Translations under genes and position numbers: made by a program | NCBI GenBank assembly: GCA_937136425.1 | Contig: CAKZON010000030.1 | Location: 1 to 49,447, forward strand | DNA from: an uncultured Crocinitomix sp. | GTDB lineage: Bacteria > Bacteroidota > Bacteroidia > Flavobacteriales_D > Crocinitomicaceae | Length of the DNA: 49,447 nt | Direction of reading: 5' to 3' | The notes under the pieces: generated by a model | Database searches by the model: none | What the model was told of the DNA's origin: nothing | The model's input: only the letters and a program-made list of their open reading frames with translations | In this document: piece after piece, positions 16,804-27,500 of the stretch | How the letters are laid out: each line of letters begins with the position of its first letter | Numbering within the stretch: position 1 is the stretch's first letter

Positions 16804-17907
16804 ATAATTACCATGCACCCATTTATTTTGAGTGGCGCTAATTTTTAACCAGCGCCCCTCTTTTTTATATACGTTTACTTTATCACCATTTGTCAAAGAA
16901 CCTACTTTGTCAAAATCAGTTCCTGGTCCTTGCCTAACATTTAATACCCGTGCACTTACCAAGCCAGAATCAATTATTGCAGGTTCAGTAGCAGATTCAT
17001 TGACGTAATTGCCATGAACCCATTGCTCTTTTATAGCATCAATTTTTAGCCAGCGCCCTTCTTTGGCGTATACATTAACATGTGCTCCCTTTTTTAGAGA
17101 ACCATTGGTTTCATAATTTGTTCCAGGGCCAGTTCGAACGTTTAAAGAGGTTGCTGTAACATCTCCTGATGCAATTATCTTTTGTTTATCTTCAGTATTA
17201 TTGTCTTGACTAGCTTCTTTTCCAGGTACAACTTGCGTTTTAGTCATTTGATAAAATTGATCAACACGCGCCAAAGCCTTGCTATATCCTCCAGTTCTGT
17301 CTTTTTCAATTTCAGATTTTGATTTGCCCCAGCCCGTGTTTGCATGAAATGCTACGCCAACGGCATCTTTCGTGTTGCTGGCCTCATTAACATTGCTCAT
17401 ATGATAGAGCGATATTTTTGCATTCGGTCTACCAAAAGCTCGTTTAAAAAATCCTATAGCAGCTTCGGTTGCTGTAGGTAATTCATTTACTGTATCCGGA
17501 TTGTTTACAATGTCTTTTGTGGTGTAAGCATTAATCTTTTCGTAGTTTGATTTAAAGGTTATTTGATTCAATCCACGTCCTCTGTATTTATAACCTTCAT
17601 TAGCAGCATTGCCATAGCGTCCGCCATATATTTTATTAAAAAACAACTCGGGGTTATTTTTTAATGCTGTAATTTGCTCATCTGTTAATCCACTTACACG
17701 GCTGCCAAATATTTGTCGGATTCTGCTGTTAGAGGTTCCTGAATAACCTCTTTCCGATTTAGGAATAAATGAGCTTTCCTTAGAAATTACGGCTAAAATT
17801 CCTGCTTGAATATATGGATTCGTAAAACCCAATTCTCCCATGCGTTTAATAATGTATTCAACGTTTTCTTTTTGTTGCTCGGTGAGTGTGAGTTGATCAG
17901 TGGGCAT
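16792..17907 (-). CDS. GH19-like peptidoglycan/chitin hydrolase with two SH3b domains
   Basis: 371 residues. Positions 1-225 form a lysozyme/GH19-type glycoside hydrolase: Glu44 in ISKESSF is the likely catalytic acid, and KYRGRGLNQITF (107-118) is the family signature that shapes the cleft. Two bacterial SH3 (SH3b) domains follow at about 247-306 and 314-371, each with LNVR-x-GPGT and ending WVHGNYV; these normally bind cell wall. There is no signal peptide or membrane segment, so it would need another way to reach its substrate, such as phage-like lysis, or act as a cargo. It has its own promoter region, divergent from the DUF3857 gene. The enzyme class is fairly sure; substrate and role are open. 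Confidence 0.85.
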   Translation of the reverse strand: MPTDQLTLTEQQKENVEYIIKRMGELGFTNPYIQAGILAVISKESSFIPKSERGYSGTSNSRIRQIFGSRVSGLTDEQITALKNNPELFFNKIYGGRYGNAANEGYKYRGRGLNQITFKSNYEKINAYTTKDIVNNPDTVNELPTATEAAIGFFKRAFGRPNAKISLYHMSNVNEASNTKDAVGVAFHANTGWGKSKSEIEKDRTGGYSKALARVDQFYQMTKTQVVPGKEASQDNNTEDKQKIIASGDVTATSLNVRTGPGTNYETNGSLKKGAHVNVYAKEGRWLKIDAIKEQWVHGNYVNESATEPAIIDSGLVSARVLNVRQGPGTDFDKVGSLTNGDKVNVYKKEGRWLKISATQNKWVHGNYVDE

Positions 17908-18041
17908 AGCTTGTAATGAAATTATTGGGTTTGTATTCTAATTGTTGAATATACAAATATTATAATAGTTGAAATGGTCCGTTTTGAGATTTTAATCTTG
18001 CACGAATAACTTTTGAAGTATAACGGTTAATAAACTTGTGC

Positions 18042-18072
18042 TTGAAACTTTATAAACAGTAGTATACATTGG
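18042..18072 (+). promoter_or_regulatory. Possible Bacteroidota promoter for the DUF3857 pair
   Basis: TTG (18042-18044) is followed after 20 bases by TACATTGG (18065-18072), which matches five of six fixed positions of TAnnTTTG. It lies about 43 bases before the ATG at 18116. Confidence 0.35.
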
Positions 18073-18115
18073 TGAGTTTTGATTATTTTAGACCTTTATT
18101 TTTAACCTACTACCC

Positions 18116-19999
18116 ATGAAGTACGCTCTTCTTATTTTTACATATGTTTTCCTGTACTCTGGATTTTGCCAAAATTCAGATGCTGAAAATTCAAAAATTG
18201 TCTATGAGTTAATTCAAGAGAATGTAAATATTACTGTATCAGGAGATAAAGTTTCTGTAGCGCATGCTATTTTAGAAAGAAAACGTTTTCACGACCAAGT
18301 AACTGCAAACTATGCTTCAGATCGGGTTTATCATGGATACTTTACAAAGGTTGTAGATCTTAAGGCATCAATCTCTCATTTAAACTCAAAAGGAAAGTAT
18401 AAAACGCAAAAGATTAATGAGATTCCAGAAAAGTCAGATTTTTCTGGCAGTACTTTTTATGATGATAACTCGTATTTTGAAATTGCTTACCCAAACATTG
18501 CAAAAGGGAGTAAGTCTGAATTGGCTTATAATATTGAGGTTAAAGATCCTCATTTTATGAAGCGGTTTTACTTTTCAGAATATTATCCGGTAGAAAACGC
18601 CGAGTACACCGTCACCGCCGACCCTGGTGTAGAAATTGGGTGGAAACTTTACGGAGATCAAAAAGAAAAGGTTGAGTACACAAGCACCAATGTTAATAAT
18701 AAAACGGTGCATAAATGGATCTTAAAAGATTCGCCTGCTATATTTTCAGAGTCTAACGGGCCTGGTTATTTGCATAAAGCCACGCACATTGTGGTGTACA
18801 TTAAAAAATACAATGGAAGTAATGGAGAGGTAAGTGTCCTTAGTGATGTGAGTGATTTATTCAATTGGTATCAAACATTCATTACTGATATTCGCAATAC
18901 GGATAATGCTGATTTAAAAGAATTAACGGCCAATGTTGTTGGAGATGCAGAAACGGACTTAGAAAAAGCAAAGCGCATTTTTTATTGGGTGCAAGATAAT
19001 ATTCGTTATATCGCCTTTGAAGATGGCTGGAGAGGTTTTGTGCCTTATCCTGCTTCTGAAATTTGTGATAAGCGCTATGGTGACTGTAAAGATATGAGTC
19101 ATTTAATGTATGAAATGATGAAAATTGCAGGTGTAAATGCCGAGCATGCTTGGGTAGGGACTCGTAAGTTGCCCTATACTTATGAAGATACGCCTTGTCC
19201 TAGTGTTGATAATCATTTAATACTAACCTTGGTAATTGATGATAAGGTTTATGTTTTAGATGCTACAGATGCCAATACGCCCTTTGGTGTGCCAACGTCT
19301 TTTATTCTGTCTAAACAAATCTTGTTCAAATCTAAAACTGGAAATTATAGATTGTACACGATACCTGAATTCACAGCTGACTATTGCACCGTGGTTGATG
19401 ATATTAAAATTAAGTTAGAAGGGACTGCCGTTACAGGAATGGCATCTAAAACTATTGAGACTTTTGAATATTCTCGCTTTCATAATTTGCACGGCTCTGC
19501 TAATGTTGAAAAAGATGTTTTTTTGAGAGATTACTTGCAGTTAGGACAAAACAATTTTGAAATGTCAAATGTCAGTATTGATGATGTTGTGCCAAGAGCA
19601 AAATCAAAAATTAGTTTTGATTATAGAATTCCAAACTATGCTAGTTCTTTTGGTGAACTTTCTTTTGTAAACCTCAACCTTACTAAACCATTTGGTAAGG
19701 CTATTCTCCAAAAGGATAGAAAATATAGTTACGAAATAAAGAATAAAAAGAAATGGCAATCTACTACTACTTTATTTGTTCCAATGGGCAATTCAATTAC
19801 TACCATTCCTGATGATGTTTCTTTTAAGTCTGCTTACGGTTCGTGCGAAGCAACTTATAAAATGGACGGAAATCAACTCATATATTCAAGAACCATTTCT
19901 ATTGATGTATTGTCAATACCAACGGATGGAATTGAAGAATGGAATGCATTTATAAAACAACTAATAGCAGTTTATAATACGACTATAGAATTTAAATAA
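18116..19999 (+). CDS. DUF3857 / transglutaminase-like secreted protein, catalytic triad present
   Basis: 627 residues with a signal peptide (1-18, YSGFCQ). The N-terminal DUF3857 beta domain (about 45-240) leads into a transglutaminase-like fold. The Cys-His-Asp triad is complete: Cys324 in YGDCKDMSHL, His367 in DNHLIL and Asp382 in VLDATD. A C-terminal beta domain (about 430-627) ends the protein. Members are envelope proteins of Bacteroidota and are thought to act on peptide or protein substrates in the periplasm; the substrate is unknown. The next gene starts two bases after its stop and encodes a paralogue lacking the triad, so the two probably work together. Confidence 0.9.
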   Translation: MKYALLIFTYVFLYSGFCQNSDAENSKIVYELIQENVNITVSGDKVSVAHAILERKRFHDQVTANYASDRVYHGYFTKVVDLKASISHLNSKGKYKTQKINEIPEKSDFSGSTFYDDNSYFEIAYPNIAKGSKSELAYNIEVKDPHFMKRFYFSEYYPVENAEYTVTADPGVEIGWKLYGDQKEKVEYTSTNVNNKTVHKWILKDSPAIFSESNGPGYLHKATHIVVYIKKYNGSNGEVSVLSDVSDLFNWYQTFITDIRNTDNADLKELTANVVGDAETDLEKAKRIFYWVQDNIRYIAFEDGWRGFVPYPASEICDKRYGDCKDMSHLMYEMMKIAGVNAEHAWVGTRKLPYTYEDTPCPSVDNHLILTLVIDDKVYVLDATDANTPFGVPTSFILSKQILFKSKTGNYRLYTIPEFTADYCTVVDDIKIKLEGTAVTGMASKTIETFEYSRFHNLHGSANVEKDVFLRDYLQLGQNNFEMSNVSIDDVVPRAKSKISFDYRIPNYASSFGELSFVNLNLTKPFGKAILQKDRKYSYEIKNKKKWQSTTTLFVPMGNSITTIPDDVSFKSAYGSCEATYKMDGNQLIYSRTISIDVLSIPTDGIEEWNAFIKQLIAVYNTTIEFK

Positions 20000-20001
20000 T
20001 T

Positions 20002-21942
20002 ATGAAAAACACAATTTTATTAATTGGATGTTTCTTTTTTGCAACAATAGCAATTTCAGCTCCAAAAGAGGCGGCTGACACATCTTTTTGGCGAAGCCAA
20101 GGGGAACTCATTGAATTTAATGAGGAGGATGTGTCATATGGTGATGCAACAATTTTTGAGGATAACAGGTTCATCAACTATAAAATGAGGACGAGAGAAA
20201 TAACGCGTCACAAAATTCTTTACATCAAAACACAAGAGGGGTTAGATGATAATAATAAAGTAATTGTGTATGTACCAAATGCGGGTTCAATTGTAAACAT
20301 TAAAGCACGAAGCATTTCCAAAAACGGAGATGTAGTGGAGTTAAATCAAGATAATATTAAAGAAATTGAAGATTATTCTGACAATGGGAATTTAAAGGTA
20401 TTTGCAATTGAAGGTGCAGAGGTTGGTGGCCAAATTGAATACACTTATACACTTAGAACTCCTTTATATGATTCTGGAAAAGAAATGTTTTCAATGAACT
20501 ATAAAACACAACATGCTTGTGTTATAGTGCGCTGTTTTGGTGCGTTCAAGATTGATTCTAAAGCATTTAATTGGGAGAATAAAAGAACTTATAACGAGAC
20601 AGAGAATAAATATATTTTCGAAAATATACAACCAATTTCAGAAGAGAAATATGCTACACCTTATGCGAATAGAGTAGCCGTGCAACACAAATTAGTGGGT
20701 AGTGATTATAGGCAAACTACTTATGCTAATTACAGAAATGTGTTAATTAAAATGCAAGCTCAATTCTTTGAGTTTTTACCTAAAGAAGAGCGTAAGGTAA
20801 GCAGTGTGCTAAAATCCTTTGAAGACGCCTCAAGTGATAAAGGAGAAACGATTAGACGATTAACTGTTTATTTAAAAGAGAACTATTTTTATGAAGAAAA
20901 CTATCGCGATCCGGATTATGAAAGCATTTTGGCAATTTTAAAACGTAAAGTTGCAAATGATGTAGGAATGACAAAGTTGTATTGTTTGTTTTTACAAGAA
21001 TTAGGGATTAATTACGAAGTGCTTGTTTCTTGCGATAAGTATGACGGTCGATTTGATCCGCATTATTGTTCTAGACATACAATGGATGAGTTTATTATTT
21101 ATTTTCCAGATTATAGCACTTATTTATATCCAGCATCTCAAATTGCTCAATATGGCTTGGTTCCTTCATGGTTGACCGGGAACCAGTCTTTGGTTGTTCC
21201 TAAAAGTGGTACAAGTCCTCGATTTAAGGAAATTGAGTCTGCAAATTATAGCGAAAATGCTACGGTTTTAACTATAAATGTTGATTTAGATTTGGATAAT
21301 AATTCATCTCAATTTAATATAGATGCATACGGTACAGGAAATTTAGCATTTAGTTATAATTATGACATGTATTATTCTGATTCTGAAAAAGAAAAACAAC
21401 AAGAGTTGGACAGATATGTGAGTTGGAGATATCCTGATGCAGAAATTGTAAATATTGAAATGGTTGACCCTGCAAAATGGGGAGATATTGGAGCGTGTAA
21501 GGACTATGAGTGTAAAAGAGAATTTAAAGCAACAGTAAAAAGTGCCTCGTTTTTTGACAAAGTCGGAAGTAAGCTTTTGATTAAGGTGGGAACATTGCTT
21601 GGTCCCCAAACTGAAATGTATTCCGAGTTAGAGCGTGTTCAACCAATAAACACAGGTTATAACAAATCTTATGCTTTTAGAATTAACATTCCAATTCCAG
21701 AGGGTTATAAGTATACCGGTGAACAAAACGGAATTATTGATAACTCATTCAAAAATGGTGATGGTGAAAAGGTAGCTGGTTTCAAATCTTCAATTGAAGT
21801 GGTGAACAATGTTATTCAAATAAATATTGATGAGTTTTATGCATTCGTAAACATCAACAAAAAGTTTTATGAAGATTATCGCCGAGTAATTAATTCGGCT
21901 GCAGATTTTAATAAGGCGGTTCTTTTATTGGAAAAGAAATAA
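20002..21942 (+). CDS. DUF3857 protein with catalytically dead transglutaminase-like domain
   Basis: 646 residues, signal peptide 1-20 (ending ISAPK). It has the same layout as the upstream gene: DUF3857 at about 45-240, a transglutaminase-like domain at about 270-400 and a C-terminal beta domain. All three expected catalytic residues are replaced. The Cys position reads NDVGMTKL (Val321), the His position reads MDEF and the Asp position reads YLYPAS. It therefore should bind, not process, a peptide. It starts two bases after the active-looking paralogue, which suggests translational coupling and an enzyme/pseudoenzyme pair in the periplasm. Confidence 0.85.
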   Translation: MKNTILLIGCFFFATIAISAPKEAADTSFWRSQGELIEFNEEDVSYGDATIFEDNRFINYKMRTREITRHKILYIKTQEGLDDNNKVIVYVPNAGSIVNIKARSISKNGDVVELNQDNIKEIEDYSDNGNLKVFAIEGAEVGGQIEYTYTLRTPLYDSGKEMFSMNYKTQHACVIVRCFGAFKIDSKAFNWENKRTYNETENKYIFENIQPISEEKYATPYANRVAVQHKLVGSDYRQTTYANYRNVLIKMQAQFFEFLPKEERKVSSVLKSFEDASSDKGETIRRLTVYLKENYFYEENYRDPDYESILAILKRKVANDVGMTKLYCLFLQELGINYEVLVSCDKYDGRFDPHYCSRHTMDEFIIYFPDYSTYLYPASQIAQYGLVPSWLTGNQSLVVPKSGTSPRFKEIESANYSENATVLTINVDLDLDNNSSQFNIDAYGTGNLAFSYNYDMYYSDSEKEKQQELDRYVSWRYPDAEIVNIEMVDPAKWGDIGACKDYECKREFKATVKSASFFDKVGSKLLIKVGTLLGPQTEMYSELERVQPINTGYNKSYAFRINIPIPEGYKYTGEQNGIIDNSFKNGDGEKVAGFKSSIEVVNNVIQINIDEFYAFVNINKKFYEDYRRVINSAADFNKAVLLLEKK

Positions 21943-22034
21943 GTTGGCTGCTGTTATTTATAACGCAACGGTTAATTTTTATAGGTTACCTCATAGACAT
22001 TTGAACATAAAGAAATAACTAACTTAATGGTGTA

Positions 22035-23645
22035 ATGAGGTTGCTGTCCATCTTTCTTTTTTTGTGTTGCAGTTTTGCCGTAAGTGGGCAGGATACGATT
22101 CGTGTTTACTTTGAGTATGGAAGTTCAAAGATGTCTGAAATTGAGGCAAGAAAACTGCGTGTTTTACAAAACGATTTTGATTTGCAAGATGTTGAATATG
22201 CAGAATTTATAGGCTATGCAGATTCAATAGGTAATTCAAGTTCAAACGTTAAACTTTCAGAGAAAAGAGCTAGAAATGCTTATAAATATTGCAAGGATGA
22301 TTTTGCACCAAGAGCAGATATTAGAATTTTAGCTAAAGGTGAAGGTGTTAAGGATAATCAGAATGAAAACAGGCGTGTAGAGATTATATTGCATTATCCG
22401 GCAGAAATTGCTCCACCTAAAAAAGATGTTGTTCATAATGTAGATCCAAGGTGTTTTTATATTGATTTTGATGCGTTGAAATATTGTAACATTCGCGAAA
22501 TTAAAAAGCGAGGCAGACGTTTTATTTATATTGAAGCTTTGCCAGTTGATTTATTTAAAGAAAGGAAGCATTATTATACAATTCGAACTAGGCGCAATGG
22601 TAATGTTTCTGTGCAACGCGTACGTTGGAAGCTAAAAACAACAGGGAAACTGTGGTGGCGAAAAAAGCGTTGGGTTGCAACTATTCCGCGAGCTAGTTTT
22701 ATTCAATATCAATTTTTTACATTGGCGGATGCTCCTTGCTCTGGTTGTACTGAGGAGATTTTCACGAAAGACACCATTATTCGAACACGCGATAAGTTAT
22801 ATGCTGATTATTTTTTAATGGATAATATGCAAGCCAAATTGCGCGTTTTTAAGCAGGACCAAGTTAAAGTTCGAGTGCCAAAAGAGTACGTAGATTTAGA
22901 GCAAGGTTATTATCTCGGAGATACCACAGGCGTAGTTTCGGCTTATTATGTCAGAAGTACTGTTGACTGGACTACCAAAAAATTTGGAAAGAAAAATCAG
23001 GACTATTACTTTACTAAATTTTACTTGCATGATAGCAGAATGCCATATATCCTTCAAAAGCGTAAAACTACAGAATGTTTAAATGCGCCTGTATGGAATG
23101 GCGGAAGTAGGAGAGATTATTGGACTTGCGGCGGAGTTCGGGGAGGAAGTGGTTGGGCGCTAGGTTTAATGGGAGCATTAGAACCAGGAGTGTTTTATCA
23201 TAATGATACTTTAACAGGGTATTTGGCTGCAGGCATTACATTTGTGAATTATACGTATATGCACATTCAAGGTGGCATAAATACGCATAAAGGTTTTTAT
23301 GGTGCATTCAATTTTCGATATCCCATAACTTCTTTTAGATTGAAGGCTTTAAGTATTAAAAACAAATGGCAAAATCCTTATGAAATTGAAAAACCAGGAT
23401 ATGCGAGCCGCTTTATTCATTTATATGCCGGGTTAGATACTAAGACAAGTTTTAATCGAAAGTATCAATCCTTTTTTGAAGGTAATTTGCATTTGGGCCT
23501 ATCGGTTAGGCCGCGGGTGCTAGGTCTTTATCCGGAGTTTTATTTGCAAGGCGGCGCGTCCTATGATTTTATGCAGCGCATCAATACTAATATTTATCCT
23601 TACGCACAATTTGGAATTCGATTTTATACGCGGGGTTTTATTTAA
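22035..23645 (+). CDS. OmpA-like domain protein with N-terminal peptidoglycan-binding domain
   Basis: 536 residues with a signal peptide (1-19, AVSGQ). Right after it comes an OmpA C-like domain (about 22-125): VYFEYGSSKM, FIGYADSIGNSSSN, LSEKRARNAY and ENRRVEIIL, the usual peptidoglycan-contact motifs. This domain is normally C-terminal. Here some 400 residues follow it: a basic beta-rich middle, then aromatic alternating strands (about 375-536) that could form an outer-membrane barrel and end in FYTRGFI. The next gene, a lipoprotein, starts one base after the stop. It probably tethers outer membrane to wall; the C-terminal function is unknown. Confidence 0.8.
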   Translation: MRLLSIFLFLCCSFAVSGQDTIRVYFEYGSSKMSEIEARKLRVLQNDFDLQDVEYAEFIGYADSIGNSSSNVKLSEKRARNAYKYCKDDFAPRADIRILAKGEGVKDNQNENRRVEIILHYPAEIAPPKKDVVHNVDPRCFYIDFDALKYCNIREIKKRGRRFIYIEALPVDLFKERKHYYTIRTRRNGNVSVQRVRWKLKTTGKLWWRKKRWVATIPRASFIQYQFFTLADAPCSGCTEEIFTKDTIIRTRDKLYADYFLMDNMQAKLRVFKQDQVKVRVPKEYVDLEQGYYLGDTTGVVSAYYVRSTVDWTTKKFGKKNQDYYFTKFYLHDSRMPYILQKRKTTECLNAPVWNGGSRRDYWTCGGVRGGSGWALGLMGALEPGVFYHNDTLTGYLAAGITFVNYTYMHIQGGINTHKGFYGAFNFRYPITSFRLKALSIKNKWQNPYEIEKPGYASRFIHLYAGLDTKTSFNRKYQSFFEGNLHLGLSVRPRVLGLYPEFYLQGGASYDFMQRINTNIYPYAQFGIRFYTRGFI

Positions 23646-23646
23646 A

Positions 23647-24480
23647 ATGGTGAAGAGGGCGTTTAATAATAAGGTGAATTTTAAATTAGTACTTTACAAT
23701 TTGTTTTTACTGGTGCTAATTTCATGTAAGAATGATAAAAACGAAAGTAATGTTTCTAGCTTGCCAAAACTCTTGGAAATTCCAACCTTAACAAATCAAC
23801 AGCTAGATGGCAGTTGGTGTTATATAAATACTATCTCTAATTTTGATTATAATAGCCATACTTATGATCAAAAAAATCAAATTGATTTAGAAGATTATAA
23901 TATTTACTTAGATTTTAGGAATGACTCTGTTAAACTTTATGGTTACCCATATTTGAGATTTTATGAGGTCATATTAAGCCTTAATGGGAAATTGTTAGAA
24001 TGTAAAGCCGAAACTTTTGTGCCAATAGCACCAAAAAGTGAATTGTTTCAATTTGGAGATACACTATTATTGGGGTATCAATTGCCCAATTATTGGTTTA
24101 CTGGAGAAAATACCAAGATAAGACATGAAACTTACTACAGTGTTTTTTATAAATCTGAAATTAATACTGACTCGCTGCGTTATTTAGACAGTTGCTATTT
24201 CAATTGGCCATTAGTTTATGATAAATGGAAATATGGGCAGGGTTCTTCTCGAAGTATTAATCTAGATACAGGTGTGGAGTATATTTTACCTGGCGAGTTA
24301 GATTTATCCGCAACAAATAAATCTAATTTTAGTCATTCAAAAAATCAATTGAATTATAAGTGGAATAACAAAGAGTACTTGTTTGAGATATTTAAAAAGA
24401 GACAAAACATACTTTATTTAAATCATATAAGTGATTTAGATACAGTTTTAATGCATTATACAAGACCTGCTAACGAATAG
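23647..24480 (+). CDS. Predicted lipoprotein of unknown function
   Basis: 277 residues from ATG 23647. The frame is open further upstream to 23563, but that part lies inside the OmpA-domain gene; 23647 gives a proper lipoprotein signal (LFLLVLISC) and starts one base after the previous stop. The mature protein is Tyr/Asn/Asp-rich and probably beta-structured, with no motif I recognise. Close spacing suggests it is co-expressed with the OmpA-domain protein. Confidence 0.75.
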   Translation: MVKRAFNNKVNFKLVLYNLFLLVLISCKNDKNESNVSSLPKLLEIPTLTNQQLDGSWCYINTISNFDYNSHTYDQKNQIDLEDYNIYLDFRNDSVKLYGYPYLRFYEVILSLNGKLLECKAETFVPIAPKSELFQFGDTLLLGYQLPNYWFTGENTKIRHETYYSVFYKSEINTDSLRYLDSCYFNWPLVYDKWKYGQGSSRSINLDTGVEYILPGELDLSATNKSNFSHSKNQLNYKWNNKEYLFEIFKKRQNILYLNHISDLDTVLMHYTRPANE

Positions 24481-24544
24481 ATAAACTATAAAATTACTTT
24501 AACCTTTTAAGTTTATTTCGTTATTACGATAAACCCATCCTAAT

Positions 24545-27500
24545 TTGAGAAAAATATACCTAATTATTAGTTGTTTTTTGAGTCTTTATGTTACAGCACA
24601 GGAGGTAGCGGAAGATTTTTCGTGGCTAGCAGAGAAAAAAAATGACCCAACATTTAACAAGCTTAAAACATTTACCAGCAATTCGCAAATGGGCTTGGTT
24701 GGTTATAATGGAGAGGTTGTTTTAAAACCTATTTATGATGTTATTATTGATGTTTTTGGAGGAAATGATTCATTAAGCAATAATTTGTTTTCAGTCCATT
24801 TAAATAATAAGCAAGGGCTTTATAGGGCTGGAAAGGGAATGCTGTTGCCTGTGGAGTATGATTACATTTGTGCATCTTCTATCTTGAATGTTCTAGCTTA
24901 TTCTAAGCTAATTATTTCTAAAAATTACGAATTAGGAATTTTTGATCTTGATAAAGGAATTATAGTTCCAGTTGCCTATAAAGATGTTGCTCATCACAAT
25001 GGATATTTGTTTTTCAAAACCAATCAAAATGAATTGAAATTGTTCACGATTGATGGTGAGCCAGCTTTTGCGGATTATAAAATAGAGGAGCTTAACGTAG
25101 CATTTGCTGGATTGAGTTATCAAAATTATTCCAACGAAGAGGTGCTTTTATTGGTAACTAAAAATGGTAAACGCCAAGTTCTTAACTTAAATGGGGAGTT
25201 AATCTATCCTGATGATTTTGCCTTAAATCAGGCGTTCTTTAAAAATGAGTCTGTTTACTGGAAAGAAGATGATGTGTGGTGGGAGTATAATGCTACAGAT
25301 AGTATTGAAGAGCATTTGGTTAAAAATATAAACTTAGTTAAGAATGCCACTTTCACATCTGGATTTTCAATTGCTCAAAACAAAGGGGAATATGGTGTAA
25401 TCAACAAATTAGGAGAATGGGTTATTGAACCAGATTATGATTTAGTGATATTTATTAATCCTAATCATTATGATGCAAGAGAAATGGGGTGGATGGTGCG
25501 CAAAAAAGAATTGTACGGTTATTATAATAAAGATGGTGTTCAGGTTTTGCCATGCAAATTTGATAGAATTGATATAGGTTATGCGGGGACATGTTTTTTG
25601 AATAAAAAAAATGATAAAATGGGACTCTATTCTGCAGAAGGAGAAGTTGTTATTGCTCCTCAGTATGAAGAGCTAATCCAAACTCCATTGGGATATTTTA
25701 TTGCTAAGCAAAACAGAAGTTGGAATTTAATATCAAGCGAAGGAGTGGTGCAGCCTAAATCAAATTATGCAAACCAGCGCGGACTATTTGGCTATTATTC
25801 AAATAAACATAAATACTTTTCCCGAAATTTTGATACGTATATTCGGCCTAATAAAGGGGTAGCAGTAGTGAATAAAAACGGAATTGAAATTGTTCCTCAG
25901 TTTTACGATACGCTAATCTATCAGCAACATTATTTTCGACTCTCTCGCGGGGCAGATTTTCATAATTACTTTTTGGTGAAAAAGGATAATAAATTTGGCT
26001 TAGTCTCAAATTCAGAGGAAATTATTCCGCCAATTTATGATTACTTAAACGAGTTTGAATTTTATTTAGATTCACTTATTCCGTTTAGTCGTAATGGACA
26101 GTTGGGATATTTATGTACGAATGATCTTACAGAAAGATTGGTGGGTAAATATGATGATTGTGCAGGTTTTAAAGGACATTACGCAGTTGTCAGTAAAAAT
26201 GGTAAAAAAGGAATTGTTGACCGAAATTTGAAAGAGCAAATACCGCTTCATTATGATGGAATTAAATTGGAGTATAATTTTTATTCCTATTCTAACCCAC
26301 CTAACAACGCCGTAATTGTAGCTAATAATAAGACTATTTCTTCTGAGCAAGAAGAAGAGCATAGCTATGGTGTATATAGTTTAATTAGGAATAAAGAAAT
26401 AGTTCCTGTTCAATTTGAGAGTATTAAGGCTATTGGAACAGATGAACGCTATTATAATGCCTATTCAAAAAGTAAAGATTCAACCTTTATTTATGACATA
26501 TTGCTCGAAAAACCAATATTATTCAGTTTTAAAGGCACAGTTGATGCTTATTTTTATAATGACTGGAATGCTTTTTTGATAAACCAAATAAGCGGAGCAT
26601 CCAATTATTACAACCTTAACGGAGAAATTGTAGAAAGATCTTATTTAACCAAAATGGACGCGATTCGATTAAGAGACCGATCCACATCATTAAAAAAAGA
26701 CAGTCTAATTGTCCATCAGCTAATGGCAAAGTATGATAATGCCTATGAGTTGAACGGATATGACGAGTTGTCTAGTGATAAATCAAGAGTGTTTCTTGTT
26801 TCAAATAATAAGAAATATGGCATTATTGATGAATTTAATCAAGTTCGTGTTCCTATGAAATATGATGTTATTGGGCGTTTTGATCATAATGAGTTAACAC
26901 AGGTTTCAATAAATGATAAAATAGGATTTATAAATAAAAAAGGAGATGAAGTAATTCCGGTTGAATTTGATGAAATTATGCCTTTAGAATTGAAAAAGGG
27001 ATTTCCAACACAAAATTATTTCTTGGTTAAAAAAGAGGGGAGCTGGGGATTAATGGATAATCAAGGTGAGTATAGGATACAACCTGTTTATGAAAACATA
27101 GATGCAGATTATGATGCTGTTTTTCATCAGCGAATTTTAATAAGAGAGTATTTTAATTATAAATATGGGCGTAAAGATGAGCGGATGTATTATGCTTGTG
27201 AAGGTGATTTTGAAGCTTATAATGAAATTACAAAAGCCGAGGAAAAAGAGAAAGCACAAGGCTTTTATGATGAAAAAGAAATTAATTGCGTTAAGGTTAA
27301 AAATAACGGTTTGTGGGGATTGATGTCTTTTAAGGGAGATACTTTAATTCCATTTGAGAATGAAGCCATTACTTATTTAAGCGCAAATCAATTTATAATT
27401 AAAAAAAAGGATAAATATCAACTGAAAGATTTAAGTAATGATTCCTTATTACCAATTTGGTGCGATAGTATTTTTCCATTAAAATACATGCAGGCGCGCA

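Noticed and set aside
23563..23646. Longer start for the 277-residue lipoprotein
   Set aside because: That segment lies inside the OmpA-domain gene, and the later ATG gives a proper lipoprotein signal.
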